Source: Dasypus novemcinctus (Eukaryota > Chordata > Mammalia > Cingulata > Dasypodidae). From it: a stretch of DNA of 64,000 nt. The position numbers were made by a program, and so were the translations under genes. Of this stretch, positions 24,100 through 35,310 are shown piece by piece. A model generated the notes under the pieces. The model did not search any database, was not told where the DNA came from, and saw nothing but the letters and a program-made list of their open reading frames with translations. The stretch lies in the NCBI RefSeq assembly GCF_030445035.2, contig NC_080673.1, positions 40,544,365-40,608,364 on the forward strand, read 5' to 3'. Position 1 is the stretch's first letter. Each line of letters starts with the position of its first letter.

Positions 24100-24378
24100 C
24101 CCAGGGCAAATTGGAGTTAAAGGACAAACGCCAGTTTTGCTGCCTGCTTAGGTAGGAAATTCGATGTGTTCCTCATGTATCCCAGAGGTTCCCAGCAGGA
24201 GTGAGTCTTTGTTGTCCTCAATGGTAACCTGTTCACCAAAGTACTCTCTATTGGCTCCTTCCCTTTGCCTTCTCACTTTTCTACTCCTATTCCAGTACTT
24301 CCTAACATCACAGTTCATATTTGAAACATACAGCTTGCACTCAGTTTCTTGGTTTTGGGGAAACCCAGCTTAAGTCAG
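24100..24378 (+). repeat. Possible MaLR/ERVL-type LTR 3' part
   Basis: The end GGTTTTGGGGAAACCCAGCTTAAGTCA is similar in style to the ends of MLT-class LTRs. The start is not defined and no polyadenylation signal is obvious. Tentative. Confidence 0.3.
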
Positions 24379-24389
24379 TAGTCCTGGAG

Positions 24390-26170
24390 GTAGCCCACGA
24401 AGACGACCCACAGTTTGGGATTCTAGAATTGGACCACTTGCTAGTCAGATGGCAACAAGTACCCCCATCACGGTTGGTAAGTGAAGTGTTGGTAATCCCC
24501 TGCATGCTGTAGCATCACAGTTAGTTACACTCTCTCACCCAGGATGAATTGAGATGGTGTGCAGCTGGAAGAACATGCACTGTCTTACACCGTAACTCAT
24601 CTGTGGGAGGTGGGGTACTGTAATTACAACAATGATGAACTTAGTTGGTTGTTGTTACCTTCTATAGAAGATATGAAAGAAGAAAAGAACAGGCTCACTT
24701 AGTTAACAATTAACTTAGAATGTGGGTTGAGCCAGAAATCCTCCATGATGTTATTTAAAGGGCATCTCATTAACTGTGGACAGAGGGTGATTAAGTTGAA
24801 AAATGAGATCCAAGGCTTAGTTCTTAGTGCAGCAGAGCTAAAAAGGAGGTTTAATTCACAGCCCAACAAGTCTTTTATTCTAAAGTGAGGGACCCGAAGG
24901 AAGGAGAGAAGCCCTGAGATCCATGTTGGGGATATTTGGGTGGACGGGCTTGAGGACCTTAACCCCCCAAAATCCTCTGAATACTCTGGTCCAGAATACT
25001 CTGGAGCAGGTCCCTCTGCTAGTGAAAATCAGTTTCCTATTGGCTGGAGACCGTGCAGAGGCCTCACCTAGGGCAGATGCCTGCAAGATGATGCTTGTCT
25101 GTAAGATCTTTTCTTGTCTGTCTTCATTGCCTCTAGACCAATAATTAGTATGAGCCAAGCATAGCAATACTGTTATGTGAAGAAAGGGATTATTCACCAA
25201 AAGTACTGCAGAAACTGGCTAAGATGTATTGGGAGAATTTGCCTAGAAGTGGATCTTAAAGGTGCTGGACCAGGGAGGGCATGGGATGGGGAGAGGTTAT
25301 TAAAATGGATGCATTATCCAATTTAATTTAATAACCTGGTAGAATGTCCAGAACTGTACTGAACCCATTGCTGGAATGGCCCCTTGAAACTTGAAAACAA
25401 TGAGGAGATGCTGGAACTTTTTAGAAGAGAGATGAGGAATGGGTCAAAAAAGTTCAGAGATGTTATTGGAATGCATTTCTTATGTCATACCAGAGAACCC
25501 ATCAGCTGACTGTTCTCTGGTAGGGCCCAGAGGACACTCTTTTCACTAATGTGGTAGGAAATGTGCTAGTGCATTCTGAAAAGCCTAGAATTGCTTGACT
25601 GATGGTAGGAGGTGCCCCAGAGTTATTGGAAATAACAGTGTACCAGAGGCTAGGTTGGCAGCGCTAGACCATAAGAGGCAAGGCGGATGGAATTGTTACA
25701 AGCATTGACATGAATAAATCTTAGGGAACTAATGTTGTGAAGGAAAGGAGTTCCAGAAGAACACAAGTCATTTAGACAGATTTTCAAAACACACAAAATG
25801 AAAAAAATACACATATAGACACTTATACCTAAATATGTCTGTGTATATATGTGTGTATATATGTATCTATGTGTGTGCACATATATGTATATGACAAGTT
25901 AGGAAGCCCCAAATCTAGAATAATGCTTACTAATAGAAAGAAAGGGGAAGGGGATGGGGATGGAAGAGATTACAGAAAGGGAATTCTAAATATTGGCAAT
26001 ATTTTCTTTCTCAAGCTAGGTGATGAGTATACAGGTATTCATTTTATTGCTATTCTCTATATATTTTATACATAAATTATAGTATTTTGAATTATTCAGT
26101 ATTTAACAAAAATAATTTTTAAAATGAGACCAAACCATAAATTCTCCATGGTTATGACTCATAGAAGAGA
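24390..26170. other. No recognisable gene; possible decayed ERV interior
   Basis: 24900-25640 is moderately GC-rich and could be an old retroviral internal region next to the LTR-like piece, but I cannot show conserved motifs. A (TA/TG)n tract lies at about 25840-25890. Frames of 106, 76 and 74 codons have no recognisable content. Confidence 0.35.
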
Positions 26171-26179
26171 GGAATCACA

Positions 26180-26420
26180 GGAACAGAGGTGTTGGCTTTG
26201 GCATTAGGTAAATGCAAATTCAAATCATTTATTGACTGTACCATCTCAAGAAAGTTACTGAGTCTCAGGGTAATAGGTTTCTTACCGGTAAAATGGTTTT
26301 AATAATATATGTCCATCAGGGTAGTAGTAAGGATTAAATGAGATCATTTACATAAATCTTATAGCCAGTGCCTGGCACACATCAGGTGTTTATCAAGTAA
26401 TGGTTGCTATTCAATAACTT
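26180..26420 (+). repeat. MIR SINE, sense
   Basis: Has GGCTTTGGCATTAGGTAAAT, CAAGAAAGTTACTGAGTCTCA, AGTAGTAAGGATTAAATGAG and CCAGTGCCTGGCACACATCA, in MIR order. Confidence 0.88.
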
Positions 26421-26639
26421 CATCCATGCTTTTTGTCCCCTTTTAGAAATGTTCCATATTCCTCACTTAAATTAATTTTTTCCTTCAAGCAAAACTTCTG
26501 TTGTGTAGGTCTTACTGCTTATATTTTAAGTTAATTTTCAAAGTGCCATTACCTCATTTGATCTTTTCTTTCAGTGAGTAGAATGGGTTGGAATATGGCA
26601 GAAGTCCAATAAATCTTAGTAAATGAATGAACGTAGTAG

Positions 26640-26770
26640 ATAGGACAAGTATTATTATCCCCAATTTACAAAGGTGTAAAGTGAGTCTCAAGGGTTAAGG
26701 CTTGTACAGTTACTTAAGCATTAAATGGGCAGAATTGGTACTTGAATCTAGGTATCAAATTCTGCTTTTT
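26640..26770 (-). repeat. MIR SINE core, antisense
   Basis: TATTATTATCCCCAATTTAC, AAAGTGAGTCTCAAGGGTTA and GGTACTTGAATCTAGGTATC fit antisense MIR. Confidence 0.7.
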
Positions 26771-26917
26771 TCCCCCACTATACGCTGCTTCCTTTCAAAT
26801 TATGCAGTATTTACATGTATCAATGAGATGAAGCTGGTTCAAACTGTATAAGCTTAATTTTTAAATTAAATTCTTGTTTTTAACAAAGTACTATAGGGCT
26901 ATGGAGAAAAACAATAG

Positions 26918-27480
26918 TGTGAAAGTTTGATGTTCTTTTTTGAATACCAAAAAGAAAAGGACTATGTTCTTGAATGAATCCATTCCTGTGGGTGTGAGAC
27001 CCTTTTGATTGGACTATGTCAGTGAGGCGTGACTCGGGTTGAGTCTCTGCCCTTTTGCTGGGTCTAATATAAATAGAGACATAGAGAAAGAGAGACACAA
27101 AGAGAAAGGAAGCTGCCATGTTGATCCTGCCATGTGTGAGAGAGAGGACTGCAGGAAAACAGAGAAGCCCCGAGAGGCTGAGAGAGGTTCCTGTGTCTGG
27201 AAGCAGCAGAGCAGAGGCACAGAAAGAGACCCCCGAGGGGCTGGGCCCATGGGACAGCTCATAGTTGAGGAGATGGAACCCTGTCATATGCCTGACTGCC
27301 ACATGGCAGGACACCAGGATCACCAGTAGCTGACTTAGGTGAGAAAGCATCTCTGACGGTGCCTTGATTGGGACATTTCACAGCCTTGGAACTGTAAGCT
27401 TATATCCCAAATAAATCCCCTTAATAGGAGCCACATATTTCTGGTTCTTTGCATCGGCAGCCTCGCGGCAAACAAAGACA
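26918..27480 (+). mobile_element. Solo LTR of a MaLR-like endogenous retrovirus
   Basis: A 563-bp unit, TGTGAAAGTTTG...GCAAACAAAGACA, with short imperfect inverted ends. It has a TATA-like ATATAAATAG at about 27067 and an AATAAA signal at 27410, about 70 bases from the end. It is flanked by AATAG / AATAC, four of five bases matching, as expected for a 5-bp duplication. The same LTR occurs at both ends of the element at 29339-31901. The 3' part (GGAACTGTAAGC...AATAAA...CTGGT.CTTTGCAT.GGCAGC) resembles MaLR LTRs in layout. The 156-codon minus frame is a shadow. Confidence 0.8.
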
Positions 27481-27485
27481 AATAC

Positions 27486-28855
27486 TCACCCACCTTTTCC
27501 CTCATTTAAATATGGCTTCCGTAGAAGCAACTACTTTCAACTCTTTTATCTCTTCTAGTATTTCCATGCAAATAATATGGTTATGTAGATAAATCATGAT
27601 TTGTCAAATGAAGACATCATCTATTGATTTCATACTATGAAAAATGAGTCTTTAATTATCTTAAAATTCCAGCCAACATGCAAGCTCTCTCTCTCAGACA
27701 CACACACACACACACACACACACACAACAACCACTATGCCACTCCCTTCATCTTGAAATAGTTTTTTAAATCACAATCTTTGCTAATCTTCTTCTTCCAT
27801 ATTGTCTCTATTTTCTGTTTCTTTTTACTTTCATGTTAGACATTCCTCAAACGTCTGGTGATCCTTAGCCATCTATTCATATTTAAGGAAAAGCCTGTTT
27901 CCTGCTTTACCTTGCACTCCTCCCTTCCTAGGTTACTAGTGACTCCAATTTCTGACGTTTTCTGGGGTCCTGCATCAGAGATAAACTCGTTATTGCGGGG
28001 TACTCTGCTGCAGGAAGTGAGGTTTTAGATTCCTTTTTTACAAGCCAGTTATTCCTTGTCCATCTACTTTCCATCTCCTAAAATTATTCTGACAACTCTT
28101 TTCTAGAGGTCATTTCCTCTTTTGTTCTTTGTATTAATACATTTTATACTTCTTTCATTTCTTTACTGTTGTACTAGGGGATTTGAGGAAGAAATGGAGA
28201 TAAACACAAATTTTTAGTTTTTAATCAGAAGTCCACATTTTTAATTTTGCTTCTCTTGAATTTTTATTATTAGTCAGCAAATAATGACTAGTATCAATTC
28301 AATGCAAATGAATAAAAATATCGCTGAATAAATTATTTTTTCACTTTGCCTCTGTCAAAGCCTCTTGCACACTCAATACTTAAGTAGCATTTATATGTGA
28401 AGATTTTCATACTCATACTGGCACTGAGTATCAGATTCTGGCAGGATAAGGAGGGCTCCCATGTCGGGGATAACCTGGCATATGGTGTCAAAGGCCAAGC
28501 AGAGAGAAGGGAAGATTTGCCTAGAGGGGTGGCCTGACATGTGGTACCAGATCCCAAGCAATGTGAAGAAGGCATTTGCATTGTGCCTTGGCCTGGAATG
28601 AGGTGTCAGAGTCCAAGTGGGTTGAAAGGGATTTCTACATGGGGGCGATGGCCTGGCCCTGGGGTCAGAGCATAAGTAGGGTAAGGAAAGCCTCCTAAAT
28701 GAGGAGGCAGTGGCAGCAATAAAACATTGGCATTACTGAGCTGCTTTACCAACCCTGGACTCCCTACTACAGATATTTTATTGAGAGAAACAGTGAACAT
28801 ATTTATGTCAGTTGGGTTTTCTGTCATTTGCATCTACATTAACAACAACACTTGA
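27486..28855. other. No recognisable gene; (CA)n microsatellite
   Basis: A (CA)n run of about 12 units lies at 27700-27726. The rest is AT-rich with a purine-rich block of irregular repeats (TGGCCTGG..., about 28430-28720). No exon recognised. Confidence 0.5.
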
Positions 28856-28860
28856 GTTGT

Positions 28861-29170
28861 TTTTTTAAAAAATTCATCCCCATTGCCCGCCCCCCATGGT
28901 TCCCTTGTCTATCTGCTCTTTGTTTGCTCACTGTGACTGCCTGTCTTCTCCAGGAGGCACTGGGAACCAATTCCAGGACTTCCCACATGGCAGGTGAGTA
29001 CACAATGGGTCAGTCACAGCTGCTCCCTGTGGGCTGTGGCATCTGCTGGCTTGAGGCTTCTGCTCATTTTGGTGTCTAGCTCATTGTGGTGGTTGCAGTA
29101 TCTAGCTCATCTTCCAGAACCTGTACCTGGGACCTCCTGTGGGGTAGGCAGGTGCCCACCTGTTTCTCAA
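28861..29170 (-). mobile_element. Dimeric tRNA SINE, antisense, old
   Basis: Two head-like blocks in reverse orientation: AGGAGGCACTGGGAACCAAT...GGACTTCCCACATGGCAGG (28952-28995), and CTGTACCTGGGACCTCCTGT...GGCAGGTGCCCACC (29124-29160). Between them is a CTGTGGCATCTGCTGGC spacer that also occurs in 53558-53921. Flanked by CACTTGAGTTGTTTT / CACTGAGTTTTGAT. Confidence 0.75.
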
Positions 29171-29338
29171 CACTGAGTTTTGATGGGCTTTTTTTGTGTG
29201 TGTATGAAATCTGGAGACGGAAGAGTGTTGAATTGCTCTGCTTAATAAAGTAAAAGTAATGTTGTGATTAATGAGACTGCTTTGGAGAGAAATGAAGAGT
29301 AGCCAATACAGGGTAATTGGAAGAGACCTATGGAGAGG

Positions 29339-29857
29339 TGTGACAGTTTGAGAAAGATTATGGTTTTGAACTAATCTATTCTTGTGGGTGTGACACCCTT
29401 TTGATCAGACTATGTCAATGAGGCATGACTCAGTTGAGTCTCTACCCTCTTGCTGGGTCTTATATAAACACACACACACACAGATACAGAGAGAAAGGAA
29501 GCTGTCATATTGATCCTGCCATGTGAGAGAGAGGACAGAGAAGCCCCAAGAGGCTGAGAAAGGCTCCGGAGTCTGGAACCAGGAGAACATAGAGGCATGG
29601 AAAGAGTCCCCCAAGGAACTGGGCCCACAGAGCAGCTCAAGGTTGAAGAGACAAGCCCTGCCATTTGCTTGATTGCCATGTAGCAAAACAACAGGATCAA
29701 GAGTAGCTTATTTTGGCGAGAAAGCATCTCTGATGGTGCCTTGATTTGGACATTTCGCAGCCTTGGAACTGTAAGCTTTTACCCCAGATAAATGCCCTTT
29801 ATAAAGTCAATCCAGTTCCGGTACTTTGCATTGGCAGCCCCCTGGCAAACTGAGACA
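29339..29857 (+). repeat. 5' LTR of the MaLR-like element
   Basis: Begins TGTGACAGTTTGAG and ends CAAACTGAGACA, near-perfect inverted ends. The TATA-like CTTATATAAAC at about 29459 is followed by a short (CA)n run unique to this copy. The polyadenylation signal is mutated to GATAAA (about 29787). It is shorter than the 3' LTR by about 34 bases because of several small gaps. Confidence 0.8.
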
Positions 29858-31348
29858 GAACTGAGAAATGGTTTGTGCTGCTTGCGATTACCAAAATGTT
29901 GGATAGGTATTTTTTATTTTTTTGAGGACTCATGAAATGCTTGATAGAAGACACTGTTGGTAGGAATATGGACCCTAAAGTTATTTCCGACGAGGCCTCA
30001 GGAGGAAATGATGAAACTGTTACTGGAAACTGGAGGAAAGGTGATCCTTGTTTTAAAGTTACAGAACACTTGGCAAAATTGATCCTGATGTTACATGGAA
30101 GACAGAGTTTGAAAATGATGAGCTTGGATATTTAGTTGGAGATTTCCAAATTAAGTGTGGAAAGTGTGCCTGGCTATTCTTTGCCATTATACCAAAATTT
30201 AAGAGGAAAAAGATAACCTGAAAACTGAATTGCTGGACACAAAGAAACCAGAAATTGATGATTTGGGAAATTCCAAGCTTCCAAAAAAGAGGCCCTAGAG
30301 ATAGTGCCCCATGTGAGAACTTAAATAAACTTGGAACTAGCCAGCCATTTCCTTGTAAGTCAGGGTTGGAAATGCAATTATCCAAAAAGGACTTGTGGAA
30401 AGTCTTACAGTCTGATGCTTGGACCCTTGTTTCCTGCATGCTAAACCAAAAAGCTTTTCCAAGATCTCTGTGAATGAAACTAATGTCAGCCTGGACTAAA
30501 AGGAATAGGGAGGAGAGAGACTTAAGGAAATATGGCTTCACCAGCAAAACTGTGGAAGCTAATGTCTGGACTTAAGACATGTTCCCAGGCCAAGAGAGGG
30601 GCCCCACCCATGTTTGCAGAAAGGGTATTTTCCCTGCTATTTGAAGAGGGTGGATTCTCCAGCCCATTGTTCAGGGAGAGTTTGGCTGTCCAAGGCTACA
30701 GAGAGGGTGGAGCACATTACCCAACGATTAGAGAGAGTTAGGTTGCCATCCTACTTTCTGAGGGTGTTGGACATGTTGCCATCACTCCACTCTACTAAGG
30801 GGGTTGAGACAGTCCCCCAGAGATTGGGGAAATTGTGGCCCATTACCCCAATGTTCTTGGAGGGTGAGGCCTAGAGCTTGGTGGCCATCCAGATGCCTGA
30901 TGAGGGTGGAATTGAGAAGATGGCTGTTGGGCAAGCCCATGGAAGGGGTGGGCCACAGTGTGGTCCCAAGGAGAAGTAATCATCTTTCTAGAGATGACTT
31001 TCAGAATTTGAAATCCAATGGCGTATGCCCTGCAGGTTTTCAGAATTGTTTGGAAATTGTGATGCCTATTTCCCTCCCCATTTCTCCCTATAGAAATGCA
31101 AATATTTATCCTATGACTGCTCCTTCTTTGTATTTTGGAAGCAGATAACTTGTTTTGTAAGTTTCAAAGGTCTACAGCCAGAGGGGAATTTTGTCCCAAG
31201 ATAGGCTGCATTTCTATAACTGATTTTTATGAGATTTTGTCCTTAGCATTTCCACTGAAATGATTTAAGACTTTTGGAATAATTGTGTTGTAATGAATGT
31301 ATTTTGCAAATGGAAAGAACATGTCTTTTGGGGATTCAGAGGGGGGAG
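29858..31348 (+). repeat. Internal region of the MaLR-like element
   Basis: No frame longer than about 160 codons on either strand; none resembles gag, pol or env. Region 30590-30960 is GA-rich with loosely repeated GAGGGTGGA / GAGAGTTGG phrases spaced 60-70 bases apart. The 162-codon minus frame (30059-30547) has no supported function. Confidence 0.7.
31338..31348 (+). promoter_or_regulatory. Polypurine tract
   Basis: AGAGGGGGGAG, eleven uninterrupted purines, directly abuts the 3' LTR start. In LTR retroelements this primes plus-strand DNA synthesis; its exact position supports the LTR boundary. Confidence 0.75.
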
Positions 31349-31901
31349 TATAACAGTTTGAAGTTCTTTTATGAATCCCCAAAAGAGAAAGACTATGTCT
31401 TTTAACAAATCCATTCCTGTGGGTGTGAGACACTTTTGATTGGACTATGTCAGGGAGGTGTGACTCAGGTTGAGTCTCCGCCCTCTTGCTGGGTCTTATA
31501 TACACAGAGACACAGAGAGAAAGACACACAAAGAGAAAGGAAGCTGCCATGTTGAGCTTGCCATGTGTGAGAGAGAGGACTGAAGAAAAACAGAGACACC
31601 CTGAGAGGCTGAGAGAGGTCCTAGAATCTGGAACCAGCAGAGCACAGAGGCATGGAGAGAAGCCCCCAGGGGCTGGGACCACCGAGGAGCTCAAGGCTGA
31701 GGAGATGGAACCCTGCCACATGCCTGATTACCACATGGCAGGACACCAGGATCACCAGTAGCTGACTTTGGTGAGAAGCATCTTTGATGGTGTCTTGATT
31801 TGGACATTTCACTGCCTGGAACTGTAAACTTTTACCCCAAATAAATCCCCTTTATAGAAGCCAACCTAATGCTGGTTGCAGCCCTTTGGCAAACTAAGAT
31901 A
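31349..31901 (+). repeat. 3' LTR of the MaLR-like element
   Basis: Starts TATAACAGTTTGAAG (first bases mutated from TGT) and ends CAAACTAAGATA. Carries a TATA-like CTTATATACAC at about 31495 and an intact AATAAA at 31840. Near the end it lacks about 15 bases present in the other two LTRs. By eye it is closer to the solo LTR at 26918 than to its own 5' LTR. Confidence 0.8.
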
Positions 31902-32450
31902 AGAGACATTACCTAAGGTCATAATTGGTTAATATATTTTTAGGAAAAAGTTTTATCTGATGTCTATTCTGAAATTGTTTTCTATATTATAGGATAGGTT
32001 GATTCCTATATTAAAACAATCATTTGTTACTCCTAACAGTCTGCTACACAGAAAGAATTAAACAGTGTCCAGTGTGGGGCAAGGCACTAAAGTAATTTGA
32101 GGGTGCCAGGCATAGTGAAGCCCTGCTCTGAACTTTCCATAGTACATACTCTGGCAAGGCATAGCATTTTATTTAGTTATGAAAAGAAATGTTAACCCTA
32201 GAATGAAAGATTGGAGGACCCGAGGATATTGTCATCCTTGAAATGGAGGCCTATGTTTAAGTTTTATGGAAGACTTAAACCTGGAAGAGAAATGGGTGCT
32301 GATGTTCTAATATATGGCATTTCTTTCACAGGAGACACAAAAGACCCTAACTTTTTTTTTTTTTCAAGTTTTTTTCCTCCCCTTTTCTTTAAAAGTACTT
32401 TTGTAATTTGGATGGAACTCAGAACTCATGTTTCTATTAAAACAGTCTAG

Positions 32451-32856
32451 GGAAGCAGATGTGGCTCAACTGATGAGAGCATCTGTCTACCATACCGAGG
32501 GGCCAGGGATTGATCCCCAGGGCCTCCTGACCTGTGTGGTGAGCTGGCCCATGCGCAGTGCTGCCATGTGCAAGGAGTGCCATGCCTCGCAGGGGTGCCC
32601 CTATTGTTGGGATGCCCACACACAAGGAGTGTGCCCTGCAAGGAGACCTGCCCCGTGCAAAAACGAAGCGCAGTCTGCCCAGTAATGGCACCACACACAG
32701 AGAGCTGACGTAGCAAGATGATGCAACAAAAGAGACAGTCTCCCAGTGCCATGGATAATGCAAGCGAATGCAGAAGAACACATAGCGAACACAGAGCAGA
32801 CAATGGGGGTGAAGGGGAGAGAAATAAATAAAATAAAATCTTAAAAACAAAACAAA
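32451..32856 (+). mobile_element. DAS-like tRNA SINE
   Basis: Head GGAAGCAGATGTGGCTCAAC, B-box region AGGGATTGATCCCCAGGG, body with CAAGGAGTGCCATGCC and CAAGGAGTGTGCCCTGC, tail ATAAATAAAATAAAATCTTA. Flanked by AAAACAGTCTAG / AAAACCCAGTATAG. Diverged in CpG positions. Forms an inverted pair with the next SINE. Confidence 0.9.
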
Positions 32857-32994
32857 ACCCAGTATAGCAAAAGGGGTTAAGATTCTCATGTCACAAAACC
32901 CTACATAACCCAATCTCATTAGATTAGAATACTAATAATCTAATTACCAGATATTCTTTATAATAATAATGTTTCTAAATCCAAACTTGGTATT

Positions 32995-33253
32995 TTTAAA
33001 AAAATACTTTTATTATTAATTTATTCTCCACCCCCGCTTGCTTGCTGTCTGCTCTCTGTGTCCAGTCTCTGCACGTTCTTCTGTGTCTGCTTGTCTCCCT
33101 TTGTTGCATCATCTTGTTGCGTCAGCTCTCTGTGGGCTGTCAGCTCTCTGAGGGTGTGGGCCAGCTTACCTTGACAAGGAGGTACTGGGATGTGAACCCA
33201 GGGCCTCCCATTTGTCAGACAGAGCCCAATCCGTTCAGCCACATCCGCTTCCC
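32995..33253 (-). mobile_element. DAS-like tRNA SINE, short body, antisense
   Basis: A perfect 15-base target duplication, TCCAAACTTGGTATT, flanks it (32980-32994 and 33254-33268). In reverse, it has head GGAAGCGGATGTGGCTGAAC and B box GGGTTCACATCCC, then a shortened body lacking the CGCAAGGAGTGC repeats and the GCAACAAGATGATGCAACAA segment. A subfamily variant of about 260 bp. Confidence 0.93.
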
Positions 33254-33424
33254 TCCAAACTTGGTATTAAACACAGCAACTTAACACAATAAAGTTCTGC
33301 TCACCCCCTTCTTCACATCACTGATCGTCAGGTAGCATTCCTCCAAGCAATAACTCAGGAATCTGGACTCTTTCCATCATGTGATCATCATGTGATCAAA
33401 AAAATTTTTTTAAATTTTCTTTTG

Positions 33425-34490
33425 AAAAAATAAACTTTATTTTTAAAGAAGTTTTAGATTACAGAAAAGTTACAGTGAAAGTATTAGGGATTCCCATATA
33501 CTCCACCTCTCTCCCTCTTACATCTTCCCCTATTAATTTCATCTTACAATAGTGTTTTAACACTGTTACATTTTCTTCCATTACTTCAAAATTAATAAGT
33601 TTACTTTGTCATTGTCTGCATTCCCCCCCTTATGTTTGTTCATTCCTTAACCTTGTGGACTTTGGGATGGTGATGCCTGCTCTGCCTCAGATTGAGAAGG
33701 GGCTTAGATCATCTGGGGTAGATGGAAGGAACTGTTTTGCTTGCAGTTGTAGATACTGTTTTTTGGGATGGGGGTTGTCCATCATCATCACTTTGTTCAT
33801 TGTCCTGGGTGAATCTGATGAACTGTAGGTGTTGGCTGCATCTTTTTTTGTGCTTAGGGCTCAACTGGCATATGAACAGAACAAAGATTTAAGTCCTGGA
33901 GACATATATTTAATGGGTATAGGCTCAAATAAAAGGGGTAGAATTATGTGTAGGGAAATTACAAATAAGTTTATGTTACATGAGGGAAATAGGTTGTCAT
34001 ATATTTCAAGGTAAGGCCCACTGACAGGGTGCTGATTTCAAGGGTTTGTGTGCCTTGCCAATAGTGTCAGATGGCTCTAGAGCCCTCAGGAACACCCCTA
34101 CGTGTGACTTTGTTTACAGTTGCAGTTGGTGAGATCTGCCTGAGACATGCATAAGTGTAACATCTGACATGACCTCCTGATTCATTCTGAAATCTCTTAG
34201 CTGTAAAAACTCATTTGTATCTAATGTTTCCCCTTTTGGTCAAGGTCTTTTTCCAATTGCATCGCTGGTTGGTGCTTGGTATTAATCTCTTGGTGTCAGG
34301 AAGGCTCTTCCCTGGGAGTCATGTCTCTTGCCGGACAGACAATGTTTATATGCTGAGTTTTGCTTAGAGAGAGGATACGTTTGAGTAACAAGAAAGTTTT
34401 CGGGAGGTAACACTTAGGATATAGTTATTACTAGGCTAAGTTTTAATTTTACAATGATAATGCTCATAGTTACATGAATTAATATTGAGG
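33425..34490 (-). repeat. L1 3'-end-like sequence, antisense
   Basis: 33425-33625 carries AGTTTTAGATTACAGAAAAGT and AGTGTTTTAACACTGTTACA, typical of antisense L1 3' ends. The sequence to 34490 continues without a break into GC-moderate DNA ending in CTCTTGGTGTCAGGAAGGCT...GGGAGTCATGTCTCTTGCC. I infer it is a lineage-specific L1 3' UTR or 5' region, but I cannot prove it. Confidence 0.5.
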
Positions 34491-34493
34491 TTT

Positions 34494-34578
34494 GGGGGAG
34501 CAGATGTAGCTCAAGTGGTTGAGTTCTTGATTTCCATGTTTGAGGTCCTGGGTTCAATTACTGTAACCTCCTAAAACA
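34494..34578 (+). mobile_element. Short tRNA-head-only SINE
   Basis: GGGGGAGCAGATGTAGCTCA (A box), CCTGGGTTCAATTACTG (B box, partly mutated), no body. Confidence 0.85.
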
Positions 34579-34579
34579 T

Positions 34580-35299
34580 TACATATATGGAGAAAGGGAG
34601 TGGGGGGACACTTTGCATATTGACCTGTTTTGTTAAGCACTGCCTATGTAGTCTAGGGATTCTTGCCCCTTTATTTGAGAATGTAGCAGGAAGTTTGATC
34701 CAATATCTTAAAGTCCTTTGCTTCTAGTACTGTAGACCAAGGAGAACTCAAGTTTATTATCTTGTGGGATATTTTAGGAGCCAGGTTTAGAAATGATACA
34801 TATCACTTCTGCCCACATTCTAGTAGCCAGACTAGCCACATTCATGGCCCCAGCCTAACAGCAATAGAGGCTAATAAATATAGTCTTATTATGTGCTCAG
34901 GAAGAGGAAAAAAGTATGTGGGCATCTTGGGTTTTGTACATAAGATAACTGCATATTCTAGGTTCTTGACAAATGTTACGCCTCTTTACTTCCTTTGGTA
35001 TCAGCCTGGTATGTGGCAGTGGTAGTAGGTTGTGGTGGTGGAGGATCCTGGTGGTAAAGGACTCCTAGAGAAATTACTTTGATGAAGACAATTAAGTACA
35101 GATTGTGGTAGAGCTAAGGAGAGGTTCTCATAATTTGAATAAGAGAAGATAAGAACTGGGAAGTTAGGCTGTCATGCAAGAGTTTTTAGAAAGTTAGGAC
35201 AAATTCAAGGAGAAAGAGGTGAGGGTTTTGGCTGGGAGAAAAATCAGGGTCTTGGAGGGGACTTGTGGTAGGGCAAAGGTGGAAAGAAGTGGTGTTCAA
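34580..35299. other. No recognisable gene
   Basis: GT-rich stretch near 35010-35060; 87-codon frame at 34762-35025 without recognisable features. Confidence 0.45.
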
Positions 35300-35310
35300 G
35301 AAGATATAGG

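Larger units (their letters stand above)
29339..31901 (+). mobile_element. Complete MaLR-like endogenous retrovirus (LTR-internal-LTR)
   Basis: Two related LTRs (29339-29857 and 31349-31901) in the same orientation bracket a 1.49-kb interior. The outer flanks AGAGG (29334-29338) and AGAGA (31902-31906) match at four of five bases, fitting a 5-bp target duplication. A purine tract sits directly before the 3' LTR. The interior has no long frame, as is usual for the non-autonomous MaLR class. It shares with MaLR interiors a late TTTCTCCC...CCTATGACTGCTCCTTCTTTGTATTTTGGAAGCAGATAACTTG-like order and a GAAATGATTTAAGACTTTTGG phrase before the purine tract. I infer an ERVL-MaLR relative; the LTRs look lineage-specific. 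Confidence 0.8.

Noticed and set aside
29460-29482. Independent (CA)n microsatellite
   Set aside because: It is a short expansion inside the 5' LTR next to its TATA-like motif; the other two LTRs have ACAGAGA sequence at the same point.
31227-31721. 164-codon minus-strand frame, with similar frames at 26880-27350 and 29410-29727
   Set aside because: The same antisense frame recurs in all three LTR copies and reflects a shared repeat, not a conserved protein.
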